Made by a program: the position numbers and the translations under genes
In this document: positions 39,386-51,096 of the stretch, piece after piece
Position numbering within the stretch: position 1 is the stretch's first letter
Layout: each line of letters opens with the position of its first letter
Origin: Metabacillus idriensis
GTDB lineage: Bacteria > Bacillota > Bacilli > Bacillales > Bacillaceae
Direction: 5' to 3'
NCBI RefSeq assembly: GCF_009674765.1
Contig: NZ_WKKF01000001.1
Span: forward strand, 1,364,001-1,428,000
Length of the DNA stretch: 64,000 nt
The notes under the pieces: generated by a model
What the model was told of the DNA's origin: nothing
Databases searched by the model: none
The model's input: only the letters and a program-made list of their open reading frames with translations

Positions 39386-39427
39386 GAGAGGGCGTTGTCA
39401 TTCTTATTCAGACCGTCCTCTCTTTTT
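39386..39427 (+). terminator. Probable terminator after rseP
   Basis: GAGAGGGCG (39386-39394) pairs with CGTCCTCTC (39414-39422, one G-T pair) around a 19-nt loop, followed by TTTTTC. Confidence 0.6.
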
Positions 39428-39474
39428 CTTAAACCAGACTTTTAAAATGTATAAATAGATAGAGGTGCTTGAAG

Positions 39475-41178
39475 ATGAAACAGAGTATGACATTTATTCC
39501 TACTTTAAGAGAAGTGCCTGCAGACGCTGATATTAAAAGCCATCAGCTTTTATTGCGTGCAGGCTTCATGCGGCAAAATGCAAGCGGGATTTACAGTTAC
39601 TTGCCGCTTGCTTCCATTGTCCTGAAAAAAATTGAGCAAATTGTGCGTGAAGAAATGAATCGTGCCGGGTCATCCGAACTGTTAATGCCTGCACTTCAGC
39701 AGGCAGAGCTTTGGCAGGAGTCTGGCAGATGGTATACGTACGGCCCTGAACTAATGCGAATGAAAGACCGTCACAGCCGTGAATTTGCTCTTGGCGCAAC
39801 ACATGAAGAAGTTATTACTTCTCTTGTTAGAGACGAGGTAAAATCGTATAAAAGACTCCCTTTGAATCTATTTCAAATTCAATCTAAATTCAGAGATGAA
39901 AAACGTCCTCGTTTCGGTCTGCTTCGCGGCCGTGAATTTATTATGAAAGACGCCTATTCTTTTCACGCATCTTTTGAAAGTCTTGATGATGTCTACGAAA
40001 AAATGTTCCAGGCATACAGCAATATCTTCTCACGCTGTGGGTTAAATTACCGAGCAGTCATCGCAGATTCCGGTGCAATGGGCGGGAAAGATACGCATGA
40101 ATTCATGGTGCTTTCAGATGTAGGAGAAGATACGATTGCATACTCTGATACTTCCCAGTATGCTGCAAACATTGAAATGGCTCCTGTCATTAATCAATAT
40201 GAAAAAAGCGGCGAAGAAGCCCAGAGTCTTGAAAAGGTGGAAACACCCGATCAAAAAACAATTGAGGAAGTTTCTGCGTTCTTAAATACAGCTAAAGATC
40301 AAATAATTAAGTCTCTTCTTTTCAAAGTGGATGAGAAATTCGTCTTAGTTTTAGTGCGCGGTGATCATGAGGTTAATGACATCAAAATTAAAAACTTATA
40401 TGGAGCTTCTGTTGTAGAGCTTGCATCGGCTGAAGAGACAAAGCAGGCAGTCGGAGTACTGCCGGGCTATGTAGGTCCTGTTGCAGTTAGCTCAGAAGTG
40501 GAGATTATTGCAGACATGGCCGTTCAGGCAATCGTAAACGGTGTGTGCGGAGCGAACGAAGAGAACTATCATTACACAGGCGTGAATATTGAACGTGATG
40601 CAAACGTATCTCAATTTGCTGATTTGAGATTTATTGAAGAAGGAGACTTATCTCCTGATGGACAAGGCATCATTCAATTTGCAAAAGGCATTGAAGTAGG
40701 TCATGTATTTAAACTTGGCACACGCTACAGTGAAGCTATGAATGCTACGTTCCTGGATGAAAATGGCAGATCGCAGCCGATGATCATGGGCTGCTACGGA
40801 ATTGGTGTCTCGAGAACACTTGCTGCCATAGTCGAGCAATACAACGATGAAAAGGGTATTGTATGGCCTGCAGCGGTTGCTCCGTTCCAGGTTCACCTAA
40901 TTAGTGCCAATGCTAAAAATGAGGTTCAGGCTGAATTAAGTGATAAATTATATGCAGATCTTAAAGAAGCTGGATTTGAAGTCCTATACGATGACCGCAT
41001 TGAACGTGCAGGCGTTAAATTTGCAGATTCAGATCTCATCGGCATTCCAGTAAGAGTCGTGGTAGGAAAACAGGCGGCTGACGGAATTGTTGAAGTGAAG
41101 GTCCGCAAATCAGGTGAAGGAATGGATGTTGCATTGTCTGATTTAACTGGCACCATTTCCAATTTATTATCCAATTAA
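39475..41178 (+). CDS. proS: Prolyl-tRNA synthetase
   Basis: Class II aminoacyl-tRNA synthetase, bacterial type with the editing (INS/YbaK-like) insert. 567 aa from ATG 39475; TTG 39469 is too close to AGAGGTG. Motif 2 [20 protein letters not shown], the insert around residues 230-400, motif 3 [14 protein letters not shown] and the C-terminal anticodon domain are visible. No T-box leader fits in the short upstream gap. Confidence 0.97.
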   Translation: MKQSMTFIPTLREVPADADIKSHQLLLRAGFMRQNASGIYSYLPLASIVLKKIEQIVREEMNRAGSSELLMPALQQAELWQESGRWYTYGPELMRMKDRHSREFALGATHEEVITSLVRDEVKSYKRLPLNLFQIQSKFRDEKRPRFGLLRGREFIMKDAYSFHASFESLDDVYEKMFQAYSNIFSRCGLNYRAVIADSGAMGGKDTHEFMVLSDVGEDTIAYSDTSQYAANIEMAPVINQYEKSGEEAQSLEKVETPDQKTIEEVSAFLNTAKDQIIKSLLFKVDEKFVLVLVRGDHEVNDIKIKNLYGASVVELASAEETKQAVGVLPGYVGPVAVSSEVEIIADMAVQAIVNGVCGANEENYHYTGVNIERDANVSQFADLRFIEEGDLSPDGQGIIQFAKGIEVGHVFKLGTRYSEAMNATFLDENGRSQPMIMGCYGIGVSRTLAAIVEQYNDEKGIVWPAAVAPFQVHLISANAKNEVQAELSDKLYADLKEAGFEVLYDDRIERAGVKFADSDLIGIPVRVVVGKQAADGIVEVKVRKSGEGMDVALSDLTGTISNLLSN

Positions 41179-41192
41179 AAAACATGAAGCTC

Positions 41193-41263
41193 TGTTTTAT
41201 TCATGTTATGATTAGTAAGTGAATAAAACATTTAAAGGTACCTCGCAAAGAGCGAGGTACCTT
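41193..41263 (+). other. Two strong inverted repeats between proS and polC
   Basis: TGTTTTATTCA (41193-41203) and TGAATAAAACA (41220-41230) form a perfect 11-bp inverted repeat with a 16-nt loop. Next, AAGGTACCTCGC (41235-41246) and GCGAGGTACCTT (41252-41263) form a perfect 12-bp stem with a 5-nt loop. Only two T follow the second stem before CAATTA, so it is a weak terminator at best. The pair could end proS transcripts or act as a leader structure for polC. Confidence 0.6.
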
Positions 41264-41303
41264 CAATTATGAGGATCGATTATTGTAAGAGGGGACGGTT
41301 AGA

Positions 41304-44300
41304 ATGGACGAACTTTCGAAAGCTCAAAAAGAGCGATTTCAGCTGCTGCTTCAGCAAATCGATTTAACAGACGATGCTGTTTTTAATCATTTTAAAAACG
41401 GTGCGATCACAAAACTGACGGTCCATAAGCTGTCAAAGAAATGGGAATTTCAATTTTCATTTGACCGGATCCTACCTTTTGAAGTGTACCGGATTTTTTA
41501 TGCGAAATTAACAAAAGCGTTTTCGCATATAGCTGATGTATCATTTAAAATTACCGTTAATGATCAAACATTTGATGAGAATTTAATTGCAGACTATTGG
41601 TCGGTTTGTGTCCAGGAAATGCAGGGGATTTCTCCTCCAATGCTCTCCTTGTTAAATGAGCAAATTCCTGAAGTACAAGGATTAAAGCTGATTGTAAAAA
41701 CGAGAAATGAAACCGAAGCAATGGCCATCAAGAAAAAATACACATCGGTTCTTCAGGACAGCTTTGCACAATATGGCTTTCCGCTCATTCAGCTGGATAC
41801 GACCGTAAATATATCAAAAGAAGAAATTCAAAAGTTCCAAGAGCAGAAGAAGCTTGAAGATCAAGAAAAAATGATGCTTGCCATTACAGAAATGGATAAG
41901 AAAGATCAAGAACAGGAGGCTCCTCAGGGTCCTCTGATGATCGGCTATGCCATTAAGAATGACGAAGAAATCAAACAGATCAACACGATTGAAGATGAGG
42001 AACGCCGCATCACCATTCAAGGCTATGTATTCGATGCCGAAACAAGAGAGCTTCGCAGCGGAAGAACATTAAGCACATTTAAAGTAACGGACTATACAAA
42101 CTCCATTTTAGTAAAAATGTTTGCTCGTGATAAAGAAGACGCAGTTCTTCTGCAAACACTGAAAAAAGGGATGTGGGTTAAAGTTCGCGGCAGCATTCAA
42201 AATGATACATTTGTAAGAGATTTAGTCATGATTGCAAATGATATTAATGAAATTAAGCCTGAAATTCGTCAGGATACATCTGATGAAAAAAGAATAGAGC
42301 TTCACTTGCACACTCCAATGAGCCAAATGGATGCTGTATCATCTGTCAGTTCTTTAGTCGGACAGGCAAGTAAATGGGGGCATCCTGCTGTAGCAATCAC
42401 TGATCACGCTGTTGCACAGTCGTTCCCTGAAGCGTATTCTGCAGGCAAGAAAAATGGCATCAAAGTCCTGTACGGTGTTGAAATTAACCTGGTTGATGAC
42501 GGAGTGCCGATTGCTTATAACGAGCAGGATCGCTTTTTGCCTGAAGCAACCTATGTCGTATTTGACGTAGAGACAACCGGCTTATCAGCTGTATACGATA
42601 CGATTATCGAGCTTGCAGCCGTTAAAATCAGAAACGGCGAAATCATCGACCGTTTTGAGTCGTTTGCAAATCCTCATCACCGTCTATCAGCGACAACAAT
42701 AGAGTTAACCGGCATTACAGATGATATGGTGGCAACCGCTCCAAATGTAGACGAAGTGCTCAGCAGGTTCAAAGAGTGGGCAGGAGACGACATTTTGGTT
42801 GCACATAATGCAAGTTTCGATATGGGCTTCTTAAACGTTGGCTACAAACAGCTGCTTGGTACTGGGAAAGCAGCCAACCCTGTCATCGATACTCTTGAAC
42901 TCGGCAGATTTTTATACCCTGAGCTGAAAAGCCACAGATTAAATACACTTGCCAAAAAGTTTGATATTGAGCTGACTCAGCATCACCGTGCTATTTTTGA
43001 CGCAGAAGCGACAGGGTATCTCCTGCTCAGAATGCTGAAGGATGCTGCTGAAAAAGGAATTGAGAACCATAACCAGCTTAACGATAATATGGGGCAGGGC
43101 AATGCTTATCAGAGAGCTCGTCCTTATCACGCGATTCTGCTTGCCCAAAATGAAATTGGCTTAAAGAACTTGTTTAAACTTGTTTCGCTTTCTCATATTG
43201 ATTATTTCTACCGTGTTGCACGAGTGCCGAGATCTCAGCTCACAAAGCACCGCGAAGGGATCCTTGTCGGCTCAGCCTGCGACCGCGGGGAAGTGTTTGA
43301 AGGCATGATGCAAAAGTCTCCAGAGGAAGTTGAAGATATAGCAGCTTTCTATGACTACATTGAGGTGCAGCCTCCTGAAGTATACCGCCACTTAATTCAG
43401 ATGGAGTATATCAAGGACGAAATGGCTCTTAAAGAAATCATCACGAACCTGGTGAATCTTGGCGAAAAGCTTGAAAAGCCTGTCGTTGCAACCGGAAACG
43501 TACACTATCTTCAGCCGGAAGATAAAATTTACCGCAAGATTCTAGTAAACTCTCAGGGCGGTGCGAATCCGCTGAACCGCCACGAGCTTCCAAACGTTCA
43601 TTTCAGACCAACGAATGAAATGCTCGATTGCTTCAGTTTTCTCGGGAAAGAGAAAGCACGTGAAATTGTCATTGACAATACGCATCGTGTAGCAGATTTA
43701 ATTGAAGAAATTAAACCTATTAAAGATGACCTTTATACACCAAAAATTGAGGGTGCAGACGATGAAATCCGTGAAATGAGCTACAGCATGGCCAGAAGCA
43801 TTTATGGCGGCCAGCTTCCGGATATCGTCGAAGCAAGACTTGAAAAAGAACTGAAAAGTATCATCGGACATGGTTTTGCTGTTATCTACCTGATTTCGCA
43901 CAAGCTTGTTAAAAAATCTCTTGACGATGGATATCTTGTTGGATCAAGGGGCTCTGTCGGATCATCCCTTGTTGCAACCATGACGGAGATAACAGAGGTT
44001 AACCCGCTGCCTCCGCATTATGTTTGTCCTGACTGCAAGCATTCAGAATTCTTTAATGATGGATCAGTAGGTTCAGGGTTTGACCTGCCGAATAAGGACT
44101 GTCCGGAATGCGGAGCTAAATTCCATAAAGATGGACATGATATTCCGTTTGAAACGTTCCTTGGTTTTAAAGGAGATAAAGTACCTGATATCGATTTGAA
44201 CTTCTCGGGAGAATATCAGCCGAGAGCGCATAATTACACGAAGGACCTTTTTGGGGAAGATAACGTGTTCCGCGCCGGAACCATCGGTACAGTCGCTGAG

Positions 44301-45605
44301 AAAACAGCATACGGATATGTGAAAGGCTATGCGGGCGACAACAACTTAATGCTCAGAAATGCAGAAGTAGACCGTCTTGTTCAAGGCTGTACAGGCGTAA
44401 AAAGAAATACCGGTCAGCATCCGGGCGGAATCATCGTTGTGCCTGATTATATGGATATATATGATTTTTCACCGATTCAGTTTCCAGCTGATGCCACAGG
44501 TTCTGAATGGAAAACAACTCACTTTGACTTTCATTCCATTCATGATAATTTGCTGAAGCTTGATATTCTGGGACACGACGATCCGACAGTAATCAGGATG
44601 CTTCAGGATCTTAGCGGAATTGATCCGAAAACGATTCCGACTGATGATAAAGAGGTAATGAAAATATTCAGCGGGACAGAATCCCTTGGCGTAACAGAAG
44701 AACAGATTATGTGTAAAACCGGTACACTCGGAATTCCGGAATTCGGAACACGCTTTGTCCGCCAAATGCTTGAAGACACAAAGCCGACTACATTTTCTGA
44801 GCTCGTGCAAATATCCGGACTATCCCACGGAACGGACGTATGGCTTGGGAATGCCCAGGAATTAATTCACGATAATACTTGTACGCTGAGCGAAGTAATC
44901 GGGTGCCGTGATGATATTATGGTTTATTTAATCTATCAGGGGCTTGAACCTTCATTTGCCTTTAAAATTATGGAGTCTGTGCGTAAAGGGAAGGGACTTA
45001 CACCGGAAATGGTGGAAGAAATGAAAAAGAATGAGGTGCCTGACTGGTACATCAGCTCATGCCTCAAAATAAAGTACATGTTTCCGAAAGCCCATGCCGC
45101 AGCCTATGTTTTAATGGCTGTCCGCATTGCTTATTTTAAAGTGCATCATGCCCTGCTTTATTATTCTGCCTATTTCACAGTCCGTGCCGATGATTTTGAC
45201 ATCGAAACGATGGTAAAAGGGTCGGAGCCAATTAAAGCGAAAATAGTTGAGATTAATCAAAAAGGACTTGAGGCATCTCCTAAAGAAAAAAGTTTACTGA
45301 CAGTTCTTGAACTTGCCCTTGAAATGTGCGAGCGCGGCTATTCGTTCCAAAAAGTAGATCTGTACAGATCCAGCGCAACGGATTTCCTGATTGACGGGAA
45401 CTCTTTAATCCCGCCTTTTAATTCCATTCCAGGGCTCGGAACAAATGCTGCTATAAATATCGTGAAGGCAAGACAGAACGGAGAATTCCTCTCCAAAGAG
45501 GACCTTCAGCAGCGCGGCAAGGTGTCTAAGACAATTATTGAGTATCTTGACAAGCAAGGCTGTCTCGAGTCGCTTCCTGATCAAAATCAGCTGTCTCTGT
45601 TTTAA
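41304..45605 (+). CDS. polC: DNA polymerase III alpha subunit, PolC type
   Basis: Main replicative polymerase of low-GC Gram-positives with built-in 3'-5' proofreading. 1433 aa. In order: N-terminal domain, OB fold (about 235-330), PHP domain split around the exonuclease ([14 protein letters not shown], then FDVETTGLS near residue 420), a zinc-binding C-x2-C/C-x2-C segment ([12 protein letters not shown] and CPECGAKF), palm aspartates in [12 protein letters not shown], and the helix-hairpin-helix tail ending in [10 protein letters not shown], which contains a beta-clamp binding motif. Length equals the Bacillus norm (1437). Confidence 0.98.
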   Translation: MDELSKAQKERFQLLLQQIDLTDDAVFNHFKNGAITKLTVHKLSKKWEFQFSFDRILPFEVYRIFYAKLTKAFSHIADVSFKITVNDQTFDENLIADYWSVCVQEMQGISPPMLSLLNEQIPEVQGLKLIVKTRNETEAMAIKKKYTSVLQDSFAQYGFPLIQLDTTVNISKEEIQKFQEQKKLEDQEKMMLAITEMDKKDQEQEAPQGPLMIGYAIKNDEEIKQINTIEDEERRITIQGYVFDAETRELRSGRTLSTFKVTDYTNSILVKMFARDKEDAVLLQTLKKGMWVKVRGSIQNDTFVRDLVMIANDINEIKPEIRQDTSDEKRIELHLHTPMSQMDAVSSVSSLVGQASKWGHPAVAITDHAVAQSFPEAYSAGKKNGIKVLYGVEINLVDDGVPIAYNEQDRFLPEATYVVFDVETTGLSAVYDTIIELAAVKIRNGEIIDRFESFANPHHRLSATTIELTGITDDMVATAPNVDEVLSRFKEWAGDDILVAHNASFDMGFLNVGYKQLLGTGKAANPVIDTLELGRFLYPELKSHRLNTLAKKFDIELTQHHRAIFDAEATGYLLLRMLKDAAEKGIENHNQLNDNMGQGNAYQRARPYHAILLAQNEIGLKNLFKLVSLSHIDYFYRVARVPRSQLTKHREGILVGSACDRGEVFEGMMQKSPEEVEDIAAFYDYIEVQPPEVYRHLIQMEYIKDEMALKEIITNLVNLGEKLEKPVVATGNVHYLQPEDKIYRKILVNSQGGANPLNRHELPNVHFRPTNEMLDCFSFLGKEKAREIVIDNTHRVADLIEEIKPIKDDLYTPKIEGADDEIREMSYSMARSIYGGQLPDIVEARLEKELKSIIGHGFAVIYLISHKLVKKSLDDGYLVGSRGSVGSSLVATMTEITEVNPLPPHYVCPDCKHSEFFNDGSVGSGFDLPNKDCPECGAKFHKDGHDIPFETFLGFKGDKVPDIDLNFSGEYQPRAHNYTKDLFGEDNVFRAGTIGTVAEKTAYGYVKGYAGDNNLMLRNAEVDRLVQGCTGVKRNTGQHPGGIIVVPDYMDIYDFSPIQFPADATGSEWKTTHFDFHSIHDNLLKLDILGHDDPTVIRMLQDLSGIDPKTIPTDDKEVMKIFSGTESLGVTEEQIMCKTGTLGIPEFGTRFVRQMLEDTKPTTFSELVQISGLSHGTDVWLGNAQELIHDNTCTLSEVIGCRDDIMVYLIYQGLEPSFAFKIMESVRKGKGLTPEMVEEMKKNEVPDWYISSCLKIKYMFPKAHAAAYVLMAVRIAYFKVHHALLYYSAYFTVRADDFDIETMVKGSEPIKAKIVEINQKGLEASPKEKSLLTVLELALEMCERGYSFQKVDLYRSSATDFLIDGNSLIPPFNSIPGLGTNAAINIVKARQNGEFLSKEDLQQRGKVSKTIIEYLDKQGCLESLPDQNQLSLF

Positions 45606-45648
45606 TTTTTTTGACAGACCTGTGAATTGGGAAATATTCACTGAATCT

Positions 45649-45682
45649 TTTCAGGAGAAAAATCTTGCAATATCTCCTGAAA
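45649..45682 (+). other. Hairpin downstream of polC
   Basis: TTTCAGGAGA (45649-45658) and TCTCCTGAAA (45673-45682) are perfect inverted repeats with a 14-nt loop. No T-run follows. Possibly a 3' end stabiliser or weak terminator of polC. Confidence 0.5.
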
Positions 45683-45706
45683 TGCCTTACGCAGTTTGAT
45701 TTTAAT

Positions 45707-45735
45707 TTGCAATAAATGGCCGGTTATGTTATATT
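45707..45735 (+). promoter_or_regulatory. SigA promoter of the rimP-nusA-infB operon
   Basis: TTGCAA (45707-45712) and TATATT (45730-45735) with an exact 17-bp spacer. Transcription would start near 45742, giving a leader of about 180 nt before rimP. Confidence 0.7.
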
Positions 45736-45748
45736 TTTTATGGAAATG

Positions 45749-45876
45749 CTAACGATAGTTAGAGGCAGAGAGTGGGGCAACCCACTCTTTCGTATTGAGT
45801 AGAGATTTTATTGTCTCTTCATTCGGATCGCGTGTTGTGTACATACATTCCCTGCTCAATATGAAGCAGGGTTTTT
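45749..45876 (+). promoter_or_regulatory. Structured rimP leader ending in a terminator-like hairpin
   Basis: Four hairpins follow the promoter: CTAAC/GTTAG (loop GATA, 45749-45762); AGAGTGGG/CCCACTCT (45769-45788, loop GCAA); AGAGA/TCTCT (45801-45818); and CCCTGCT/AGCAGGG (45850-45871) followed by five T. The last is an intrinsic terminator in front of the genes, which indicates transcription attenuation. The operon encodes NusA, and NusA-dependent termination in this leader has been reported in B. subtilis (from memory). The polC-rimP gap of 320 bp holds no gene. Confidence 0.6.
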
Positions 45877-45925
45877 CAGCAACTAATAGTGTCATATTTG
45901 CTTCTATTTCACAAGGAGGAACGGG

Positions 45926-46399
45926 ATGAGCAAAAAAGTTACTGAAATCGTAGCAGAATTAGCTATGCCGATTTTAGATGAATTAACATTGGAATTAGTG
46001 GATGTCGAGTTCGTAAAAGAAGGAAAAGAATGGTTTTTGCGCGTATTCATAGATTCAAGTGATGGAATCGACATTGAGCATTGCGCGATTGTCAGCGAAA
46101 AACTAAGTGAAAAATTAGATGAAACAGATCCAATTGAACAAAATTATTTTCTTGAAGTTTCATCGCCTGGGGCTGAGCGTCCGCTTAAGAAGGACTCTGA
46201 CTTCACAAAATCAATCGGCAAAAATGTTTATATTAAAACATATGAGCCTTTTGAAGGCTCAAAAGTATTTGAAGGAGAGCTTACTGCTTTTGACGGTGAG
46301 CATGTTATTGTGACGATCTTAATTAAAACACGCAAAAAACAAATTCAAATACCTTACGAAAAAATCGCCAGTGCCCGGCTCGCTGTCACATTCAATTAA
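45926..46399 (+). CDS. rimP: Ribosome maturation factor RimP
   Basis: Needed for 30S subunit maturation. 157 aa; conserved [22 protein letters not shown] and [20 protein letters not shown] ribosome site. First gene of the rimP-nusA operon. Confidence 0.95.
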   Translation: MSKKVTEIVAELAMPILDELTLELVDVEFVKEGKEWFLRVFIDSSDGIDIEHCAIVSEKLSEKLDETDPIEQNYFLEVSSPGAERPLKKDSDFTKSIGKNVYIKTYEPFEGSKVFEGELTAFDGEHVIVTILIKTRKKQIQIPYEKIASARLAVTFN

Positions 46400-46435
46400 A
46401 TAAACTGTCAGATGGATAAGGGGGAAACCGTTAAA

Positions 46436-47569
46436 ATGAGTAATGAACTTTTAGATGCCTTAACGATTCTTGAAAAAGAAAAAGGCATCAGTAAAGAAGT
46501 GATCATAGAAGCCATTGAAGCTGCTTTGATCTCAGCTTATAAGCGAAATTTTAATCAGGCTCAAAATGTGCGCGTTGATTTAAACCGCGACACAGGAACA
46601 ATGAGAGTCTTTGCAAGAAAAGATGTAGTTGATGAAGTATATGATCCAAGACTTGAAGTTTCTGTTGAAGAAGCTCAAAGCGTAAATCCAAGCTATCAAG
46701 TAAATGATGTTCTTGAAATGGAAGTTACGCCTAAAGACTTCGGCCGCATTGCAGCTCAGACAGCCAAGCAGGTTGTAACGCAGCGTGTGCGCGAGGCAGA
46801 ACGCGGCGTGATCTACTCTGAATTTGTAGATCGCGAAGAAGATATCATGACTGGCATTGTCCAAAGAATTGATTCTAAATTTATTTATGTGAGCCTTGGC
46901 AAAATCGAGGCGCTGCTTCCTGTAAGTGAACAGATGCCAAATGAGAAATACAAGCCTCATGACCGCATTAAAGTATTTATTACAAAGGTTGAAAAAACAA
47001 CAAAAGGACCTCAAATTTTCGTTTCACGCACTCATCCTGGCTTATTAAAACGATTATTTGAAATTGAGGTTCCTGAAATTTATGACGGAACGGTAGAAAT
47101 TAAATCTGTGGCACGCGAAGCTGGCGACCGTTCGAAAATTTCTGTGCACTCAGACAATCCTGAGGTTGATCCAGTCGGGTCATGTGTAGGTCCTAAAGGC
47201 CAGCGTGTTCAGGCAATTGTAAATGAATTAAAAGGCGAAAAGATTGACATTGTTAAATGGTCAAACGATCCTGTTCTGTTTGTTGCTAATGCTTTAAGTC
47301 CATCTAAAGTTCTTGATGTTAATGTGAACGAAGATGATAAAGCGACAACAGTGGTAGTTCCTGATTATCAATTATCGCTTGCTATCGGCAAAAGAGGCCA
47401 AAATGCACGTTTGGCTGCAAAATTGACAAACTGGAAGATTGATATTAAGAGCGAGACAGACGCATTGCAAATGGGCATTTATCCTCGTGCAGGAGCGAAT
47501 GTTCCGCTTGACGAAAGCGATGAAGATGAGCCGCTTTTTTCTTTCAATCAAGATGAATTAGACAAGTAA
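46436..47569 (+). CDS. nusA: Transcription termination/antitermination factor NusA
   Basis: RNA polymerase-binding factor that promotes pausing and intrinsic termination. ATG 46436 gives 377 aa starting MSNELLDALTILEKEKGISK; an in-frame ATG at 46412 overlaps the ribosome site AAGGGGG. N-terminal domain, S1 domain (about 135-200), and two KH domains (VDPVGSCVGPKGQRVQAIVN; LAIGKRGQNARLAAKL) are seen. No C-terminal acidic repeats, as usual in Firmicutes. Confidence 0.97.
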   Translation: MSNELLDALTILEKEKGISKEVIIEAIEAALISAYKRNFNQAQNVRVDLNRDTGTMRVFARKDVVDEVYDPRLEVSVEEAQSVNPSYQVNDVLEMEVTPKDFGRIAAQTAKQVVTQRVREAERGVIYSEFVDREEDIMTGIVQRIDSKFIYVSLGKIEALLPVSEQMPNEKYKPHDRIKVFITKVEKTTKGPQIFVSRTHPGLLKRLFEIEVPEIYDGTVEIKSVAREAGDRSKISVHSDNPEVDPVGSCVGPKGQRVQAIVNELKGEKIDIVKWSNDPVLFVANALSPSKVLDVNVNEDDKATTVVVPDYQLSLAIGKRGQNARLAAKLTNWKIDIKSETDALQMGIYPRAGANVPLDESDEDEPLFSFNQDELDK

Positions 47570-47582
47570 GAGGTGAGGCAAT

Positions 47583-47858
47583 GTGAACAATCAAAGAAAA
47601 GTCCCGCTGCGCAAATGCGTGGCAACTGGGGAAATGAAGCCGAAAAAAGAACTTGTTCGTATTGTGCGTTCAAAAGAAGGTGAAGTTTCCGTTGATCCTT
47701 CAGGCAAGAAGAACGGACGCGGAGCTTACCTCTCACTTGATAAAGACTGTATTTTACAAGCTAAAAAGAAGAATGTACTGGCTAATCACCTGCAAGTAAA
47801 AATTGAAGATGCCATCTACGAAGAATTGCTTCAGCTAGCTGAGAAGGAGAAACATTAA
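47583..47858 (+). CDS. ylxR: YlxR/RnpM family RNA-binding protein
   Basis: A 91-residue protein of the YlxR (DUF448) family, recently renamed RnpM for a role in modulating RNase P. Signature [22 protein letters not shown] and [17 protein letters not shown] 47583 start after GAGGTGAGG. Confidence 0.93.
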   Translation: MNNQRKVPLRKCVATGEMKPKKELVRIVRSKEGEVSVDPSGKKNGRGAYLSLDKDCILQAKKKNVLANHLQVKIEDAIYEELLQLAEKEKH

Positions 47859-47862
47859 TGGT

Positions 47863-48165
47863 ATGGTAAAGCATCAATGGATGTCCTTATTGGGCTTAGC
47901 AAATCGGGCAAGAAAGATTGTTTCAGGAGAAGAACTTGTCATTAAAGAAGTTAGACAATCACGTGCAAAACTTGTTCTGCTCTCAAAAGATGCATCAGAA
48001 AATACTGCTAAAAAGGTTCATGATAAATGCAGTTTTTACAACATTCCGGTTGTCTCGGTCCCGGATCGGTACCTGTTAGGTCAGGCGATTGGAAAGGATG
48101 CTCGAGTAGTTGTGGCATTAGTTGATGCAGGCTTTGCTGCAAAAATGAAAACCTTGCTCGATTAA
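47863..48165 (+). CDS. ylxQ: L7Ae-family K-turn binding protein YlxQ
   Basis: A 100-residue ribosomal L7Ae/L30e/S12e-fold protein (also called RplGA). [22 protein letters not shown] and [17 protein letters not shown] are typical. ATG 47863 uses AAGGAG in the end of ylxR. Role in Bacillus unclear; related proteins bind kink-turns. Confidence 0.92.
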   Translation: MVKHQWMSLLGLANRARKIVSGEELVIKEVRQSRAKLVLLSKDASENTAKKVHDKCSFYNIPVVSVPDRYLLGQAIGKDARVVVALVDAGFAAKMKTLLD

Positions 48166-48184
48166 ATTTCTTGGGGGTGACCAT

Positions 48185-50374
48185 ATGACGAAAATGAGAG
48201 TTTACGAATATGCAAAAAAACAAAACATATCAAGCAAGGATGTTATTACAGCCTTGCAGAGTATGAATGTTGAAGTCAGCAACCACATGTCAACAATTGA
48301 CGATCATATAATTGTCAAACTGGACGGAAAATACAAGGCAGATAAGAAAGAAACAACTAAATCCATTTCTGTCAAACAAAGGGAAGATCACAAAACGCCT
48401 ATGCAAAAACAAGAGAATACTAACAACACAAAACCGGCTAATCCAACTAAACCAGCAGCAAAAGGCGGCAGCAAGCCTTTTAGCCAGCAGGGAAAATCAA
48501 ATAATAACAACAATAACCGCAACAATAATAACAAGAAAAATTTCGGCAACAAGAAAAACAACAGCAATAATAATCAGCGCAGACCTCAGGGAGCAGCACC
48601 TGTTCAGCCTAAAAAGGAAATGCCAAGCAAAATTACTTTTACAGGCAGCCTTACAGTAGGAGAATTGGCAGGAAAGCTTCATAAAGAGCCTTCTGAGATC
48701 ATTAAAAAATTATTTATGCTTGGCGTCATGGCAACAATTAATCAGGATCTTGATAAAGATTCAATCGAATTGATTGCAGGCGAGTATGGTGTGGAAGTTG
48801 AAGAAGTTATCGTATTTGACGTAACTGAATTTGAAGGCTATGCAACAGAGGATCAAGAAGATCAGCTTCAAATCCGTCCTCCGGTTGTTACAATTATGGG
48901 TCACGTTGACCATGGTAAAACAACTTTACTGGACTCAATCCGAAATACAAAAGTAACAGCAGGCGAGGCTGGCGGAATCACTCAGCATATCGGTGCCTAT
49001 CAGGTTGTTGTAAACAACAAAAAAATTACATTCCTTGATACTCCCGGACATGCTGCGTTTACAACAATGCGTGCCCGCGGTGCTCAAGTAACAGATATTA
49101 CAATCCTTGTCGTAGCAGCTGATGACGGCGTTATGCCTCAAACAGTGGAAGCAATCAGCCATGCTAAAGCGGCTGAGGTTCCAATCATTGTAGCTGTAAA
49201 CAAAATGGATAAAGAATCGGCAAACCCTGACCGCGTAATGCAGGAACTGACTGAATACGGTCTAGTATCTGAAGCATGGGGCGGGGACACAATCTTTGTT
49301 CCGCTTTCAGCTTTATCAGGCGACGGAATCGATGAATTGCTTGAAATGATCCTTCTTGTTAGTGAAGTAGAAGAATGGAAAGCAAATCCAAACCGTGCTG
49401 CAACAGGAACGGTTATTGAAGCTCAGCTTGATAAAGGCCGCGGTTCAGTTGCAACACTTCTTGTTCAAAATGGTACACTTCGTGTAGGTGACTCAATCGT
49501 AGTGGGTAATACATTCGGACGTGTCCGTGCAATGGTCAATGACCTTGGACGCCGTGTGAAAGAAGTAGGACCTTCAACTCCTGTTGAGATTACAGGTCTT
49601 AACGATGTACCGCAGGCAGGAGATCAGTTCATGGTCTTCACTGATGAGAAAAAAGCCCGCCAGGTTGGAGAAGCGCGTGCGAGCAAGCAGCTTGATGAAC
49701 AGCGTAAAGAAGGCGCGAAATTAAGCCTTGATGATCTGTTTGAACAAATTAAACAAGGCGATATCAAAGACATCAACCTGATCGTCAAAGCAGATGTTCA
49801 AGGATCTGCTGAAGCTTTGGCTGCTTCTCTTCAAAAAATTGATGTAGAAGGCGTTAAAGTGAAAATCATCCTTACAGGCGTTGGAGCAATCACGGAATCT
49901 GACATTATTTTAGCTTCTGCTTCAAACGCGATTGTCATCGGATTTAACGTGCGTCCTGATGGGAATGCTAAGAGAACGGCTGATGCAGAAAAAGTAGACA
50001 TTCGTCTCCACCGCATCATCTACAAAGTAATTGAAGAAATTGAAGCAGCAATGAAGGGAATGCTTGACCCTGAATTTGAAGAAAAAGTCATTGGTCAAGT
50101 TGAAGTCCGTCAAACAATTAAAGTATCTAAAATCGGTACAATTGCCGGTTCGTATGTAACAGACGGGAAGATCACCCGCGACAGCAGCATCCGTGTTATT
50201 CGCGACGGAGTCGTTGTCTTCGAAGGTGAAGTGGACGTTCTGAAACGTTTTAAAGATGATGTAAAAGAAGTTGCTCAAAACTATGAGTGCGGGATTACGA
50301 TTAAAAACTTCAATGATATCAAAGAAGGAGATATCATCGAAGCATACGTCATGGAAGAAATTGAGCGCAAGTGA
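48185..50374 (+). CDS. infB: Translation initiation factor IF-2
   Basis: GTPase that places initiator tRNA on the 30S subunit. 729 aa. An N-terminal IF2_N domain ([20 protein letters not shown]) is followed by a low-complexity, Asn/Lys-rich linker (about residues 95-140), a second IF2_N, then the GTPase domain with [12 protein letters not shown] near residue 239, DTPGHAAF and NKMD. Overlaps ylxP by 4 bp. GGGGGTGA before ATG. Confidence 0.97.
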   Translation: MTKMRVYEYAKKQNISSKDVITALQSMNVEVSNHMSTIDDHIIVKLDGKYKADKKETTKSISVKQREDHKTPMQKQENTNNTKPANPTKPAAKGGSKPFSQQGKSNNNNNNRNNNNKKNFGNKKNNSNNNQRRPQGAAPVQPKKEMPSKITFTGSLTVGELAGKLHKEPSEIIKKLFMLGVMATINQDLDKDSIELIAGEYGVEVEEVIVFDVTEFEGYATEDQEDQLQIRPPVVTIMGHVDHGKTTLLDSIRNTKVTAGEAGGITQHIGAYQVVVNNKKITFLDTPGHAAFTTMRARGAQVTDITILVVAADDGVMPQTVEAISHAKAAEVPIIVAVNKMDKESANPDRVMQELTEYGLVSEAWGGDTIFVPLSALSGDGIDELLEMILLVSEVEEWKANPNRAATGTVIEAQLDKGRGSVATLLVQNGTLRVGDSIVVGNTFGRVRAMVNDLGRRVKEVGPSTPVEITGLNDVPQAGDQFMVFTDEKKARQVGEARASKQLDEQRKEGAKLSLDDLFEQIKQGDIKDINLIVKADVQGSAEALAASLQKIDVEGVKVKIILTGVGAITESDIILASASNAIVIGFNVRPDGNAKRTADAEKVDIRLHRIIYKVIEEIEAAMKGMLDPEFEEKVIGQVEVRQTIKVSKIGTIAGSYVTDGKITRDSSIRVIRDGVVVFEGEVDVLKRFKDDVKEVAQNYECGITIKNFNDIKEGDIIEAYVMEEIERK

Positions 50375-50649
50375 TTGGATATGCAGAATGTGAGTGCATG
50401 ATTTATGATGCACAATCATTGAAGGACAAACGGGCTGTTTTACAGCGCATTTTGATGAGACTGAAGCAGAGGCACAATGTCTCTGTTTCAGAAATTGATT
50501 TTCAGGACACATGGCAGAGAACCAAGATTGGCATCGTCGCCATCACATCAAATAAAGTTCAAACAGAAAAAGAATTAAACAAAGCTCTGGCTATGATTGA
50601 TTCTTTTCCGGAGATTGAACGCACTGTAACCTCGTTTGATTGGCTTTAA
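50371..50649 (+). CDS. ylxP: DUF503 family protein YlxP
   Basis: A 92-residue protein of unknown function that is almost always between infB and rbfA in Firmicutes. Family features: [26 protein letters not shown] and [19 protein letters not shown] start overlapping the infB stop. Confidence 0.92.
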   Translation: MIGYAECECMIYDAQSLKDKRAVLQRILMRLKQRHNVSVSEIDFQDTWQRTKIGIVAITSNKVQTEKELNKALAMIDSFPEIERTVTSFDWL

Positions 50650-50664
50650 CAGTGAGGTGATAGC

Positions 50665-51021
50665 ATGAGTTTACGAGCGAACAGAGTCGGCGAACAAATG
50701 AAAAAAGAATTAGGCGAGATTATCAGCCGGAAAATTAAAGATCCCCGGATTGGATTTGTTACTGTTACAGATGTAAGAGTGTCAGGAGATCTGCAAATTG
50801 CAAAAGTCTACATTTCAGTTCTTGGAGATGAAGAAAAGAGAGAAAACACTTTAAAAGGCCTTGCAAAAGCAAAAGGCTTTATCCGTTCTGAAATCGGCCA
50901 GCGCATAAGGCTGAGAAAAACACCTGAAATCCTTTTTGAATTTGATGAATCCGTTGATTATGGAAACCGGATCGAAACATTGATCCATGAAATTAATCAA
51001 GAAAACAAGCAGGAAGATTAA
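50665..51021 (+). CDS. rbfA: Ribosome-binding factor A
   Basis: 30S maturation factor with a KH-like fold. 118 aa; [24 protein letters not shown] and [24 protein letters not shown] before ATG. Confidence 0.96.
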   Translation: MSLRANRVGEQMKKELGEIISRKIKDPRIGFVTVTDVRVSGDLQIAKVYISVLGDEEKRENTLKGLAKAKGFIRSEIGQRIRLRKTPEILFEFDESVDYGNRIETLIHEINQENKQED

Positions 51022-51027
51022 CGGGAG

Positions 51028-51052
51028 AGGATAGACATCAGTCTATCCTTTT
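51028..51052 (+). terminator. Weak terminator between rbfA and truB
   Basis: AGGATAGAC (51028-51036) pairs with GTCTATCCT (51041-51049) around a 4-nt loop, then TTTTCG. The U-tract is short, so some transcripts probably continue into truB. Confidence 0.6.
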
Positions 51053-51096
51053 CGTTTATGTAATCTTACTGGATGAAGAAGGGCGGAAAGCGTGCA

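Noticed and set aside
39370-39474. T-box leader for proS
   Set aside because: About 100 bp is too short, and no T-box consensus sequence is present; only a terminator hairpin is seen.
45611-45640. Promoter with TTGACA just after polC
   Set aside because: The -35 is perfect but the best -10 (TATTCA at 18 bp) is poor, and a much better promoter lies at 45707-45735.
48480-48590. Repeat array in infB
   Set aside because: It is an Asn/Lys-rich low-complexity linker coded by AAC/AAT/AAG runs inside IF-2, a usual variable region of the protein.
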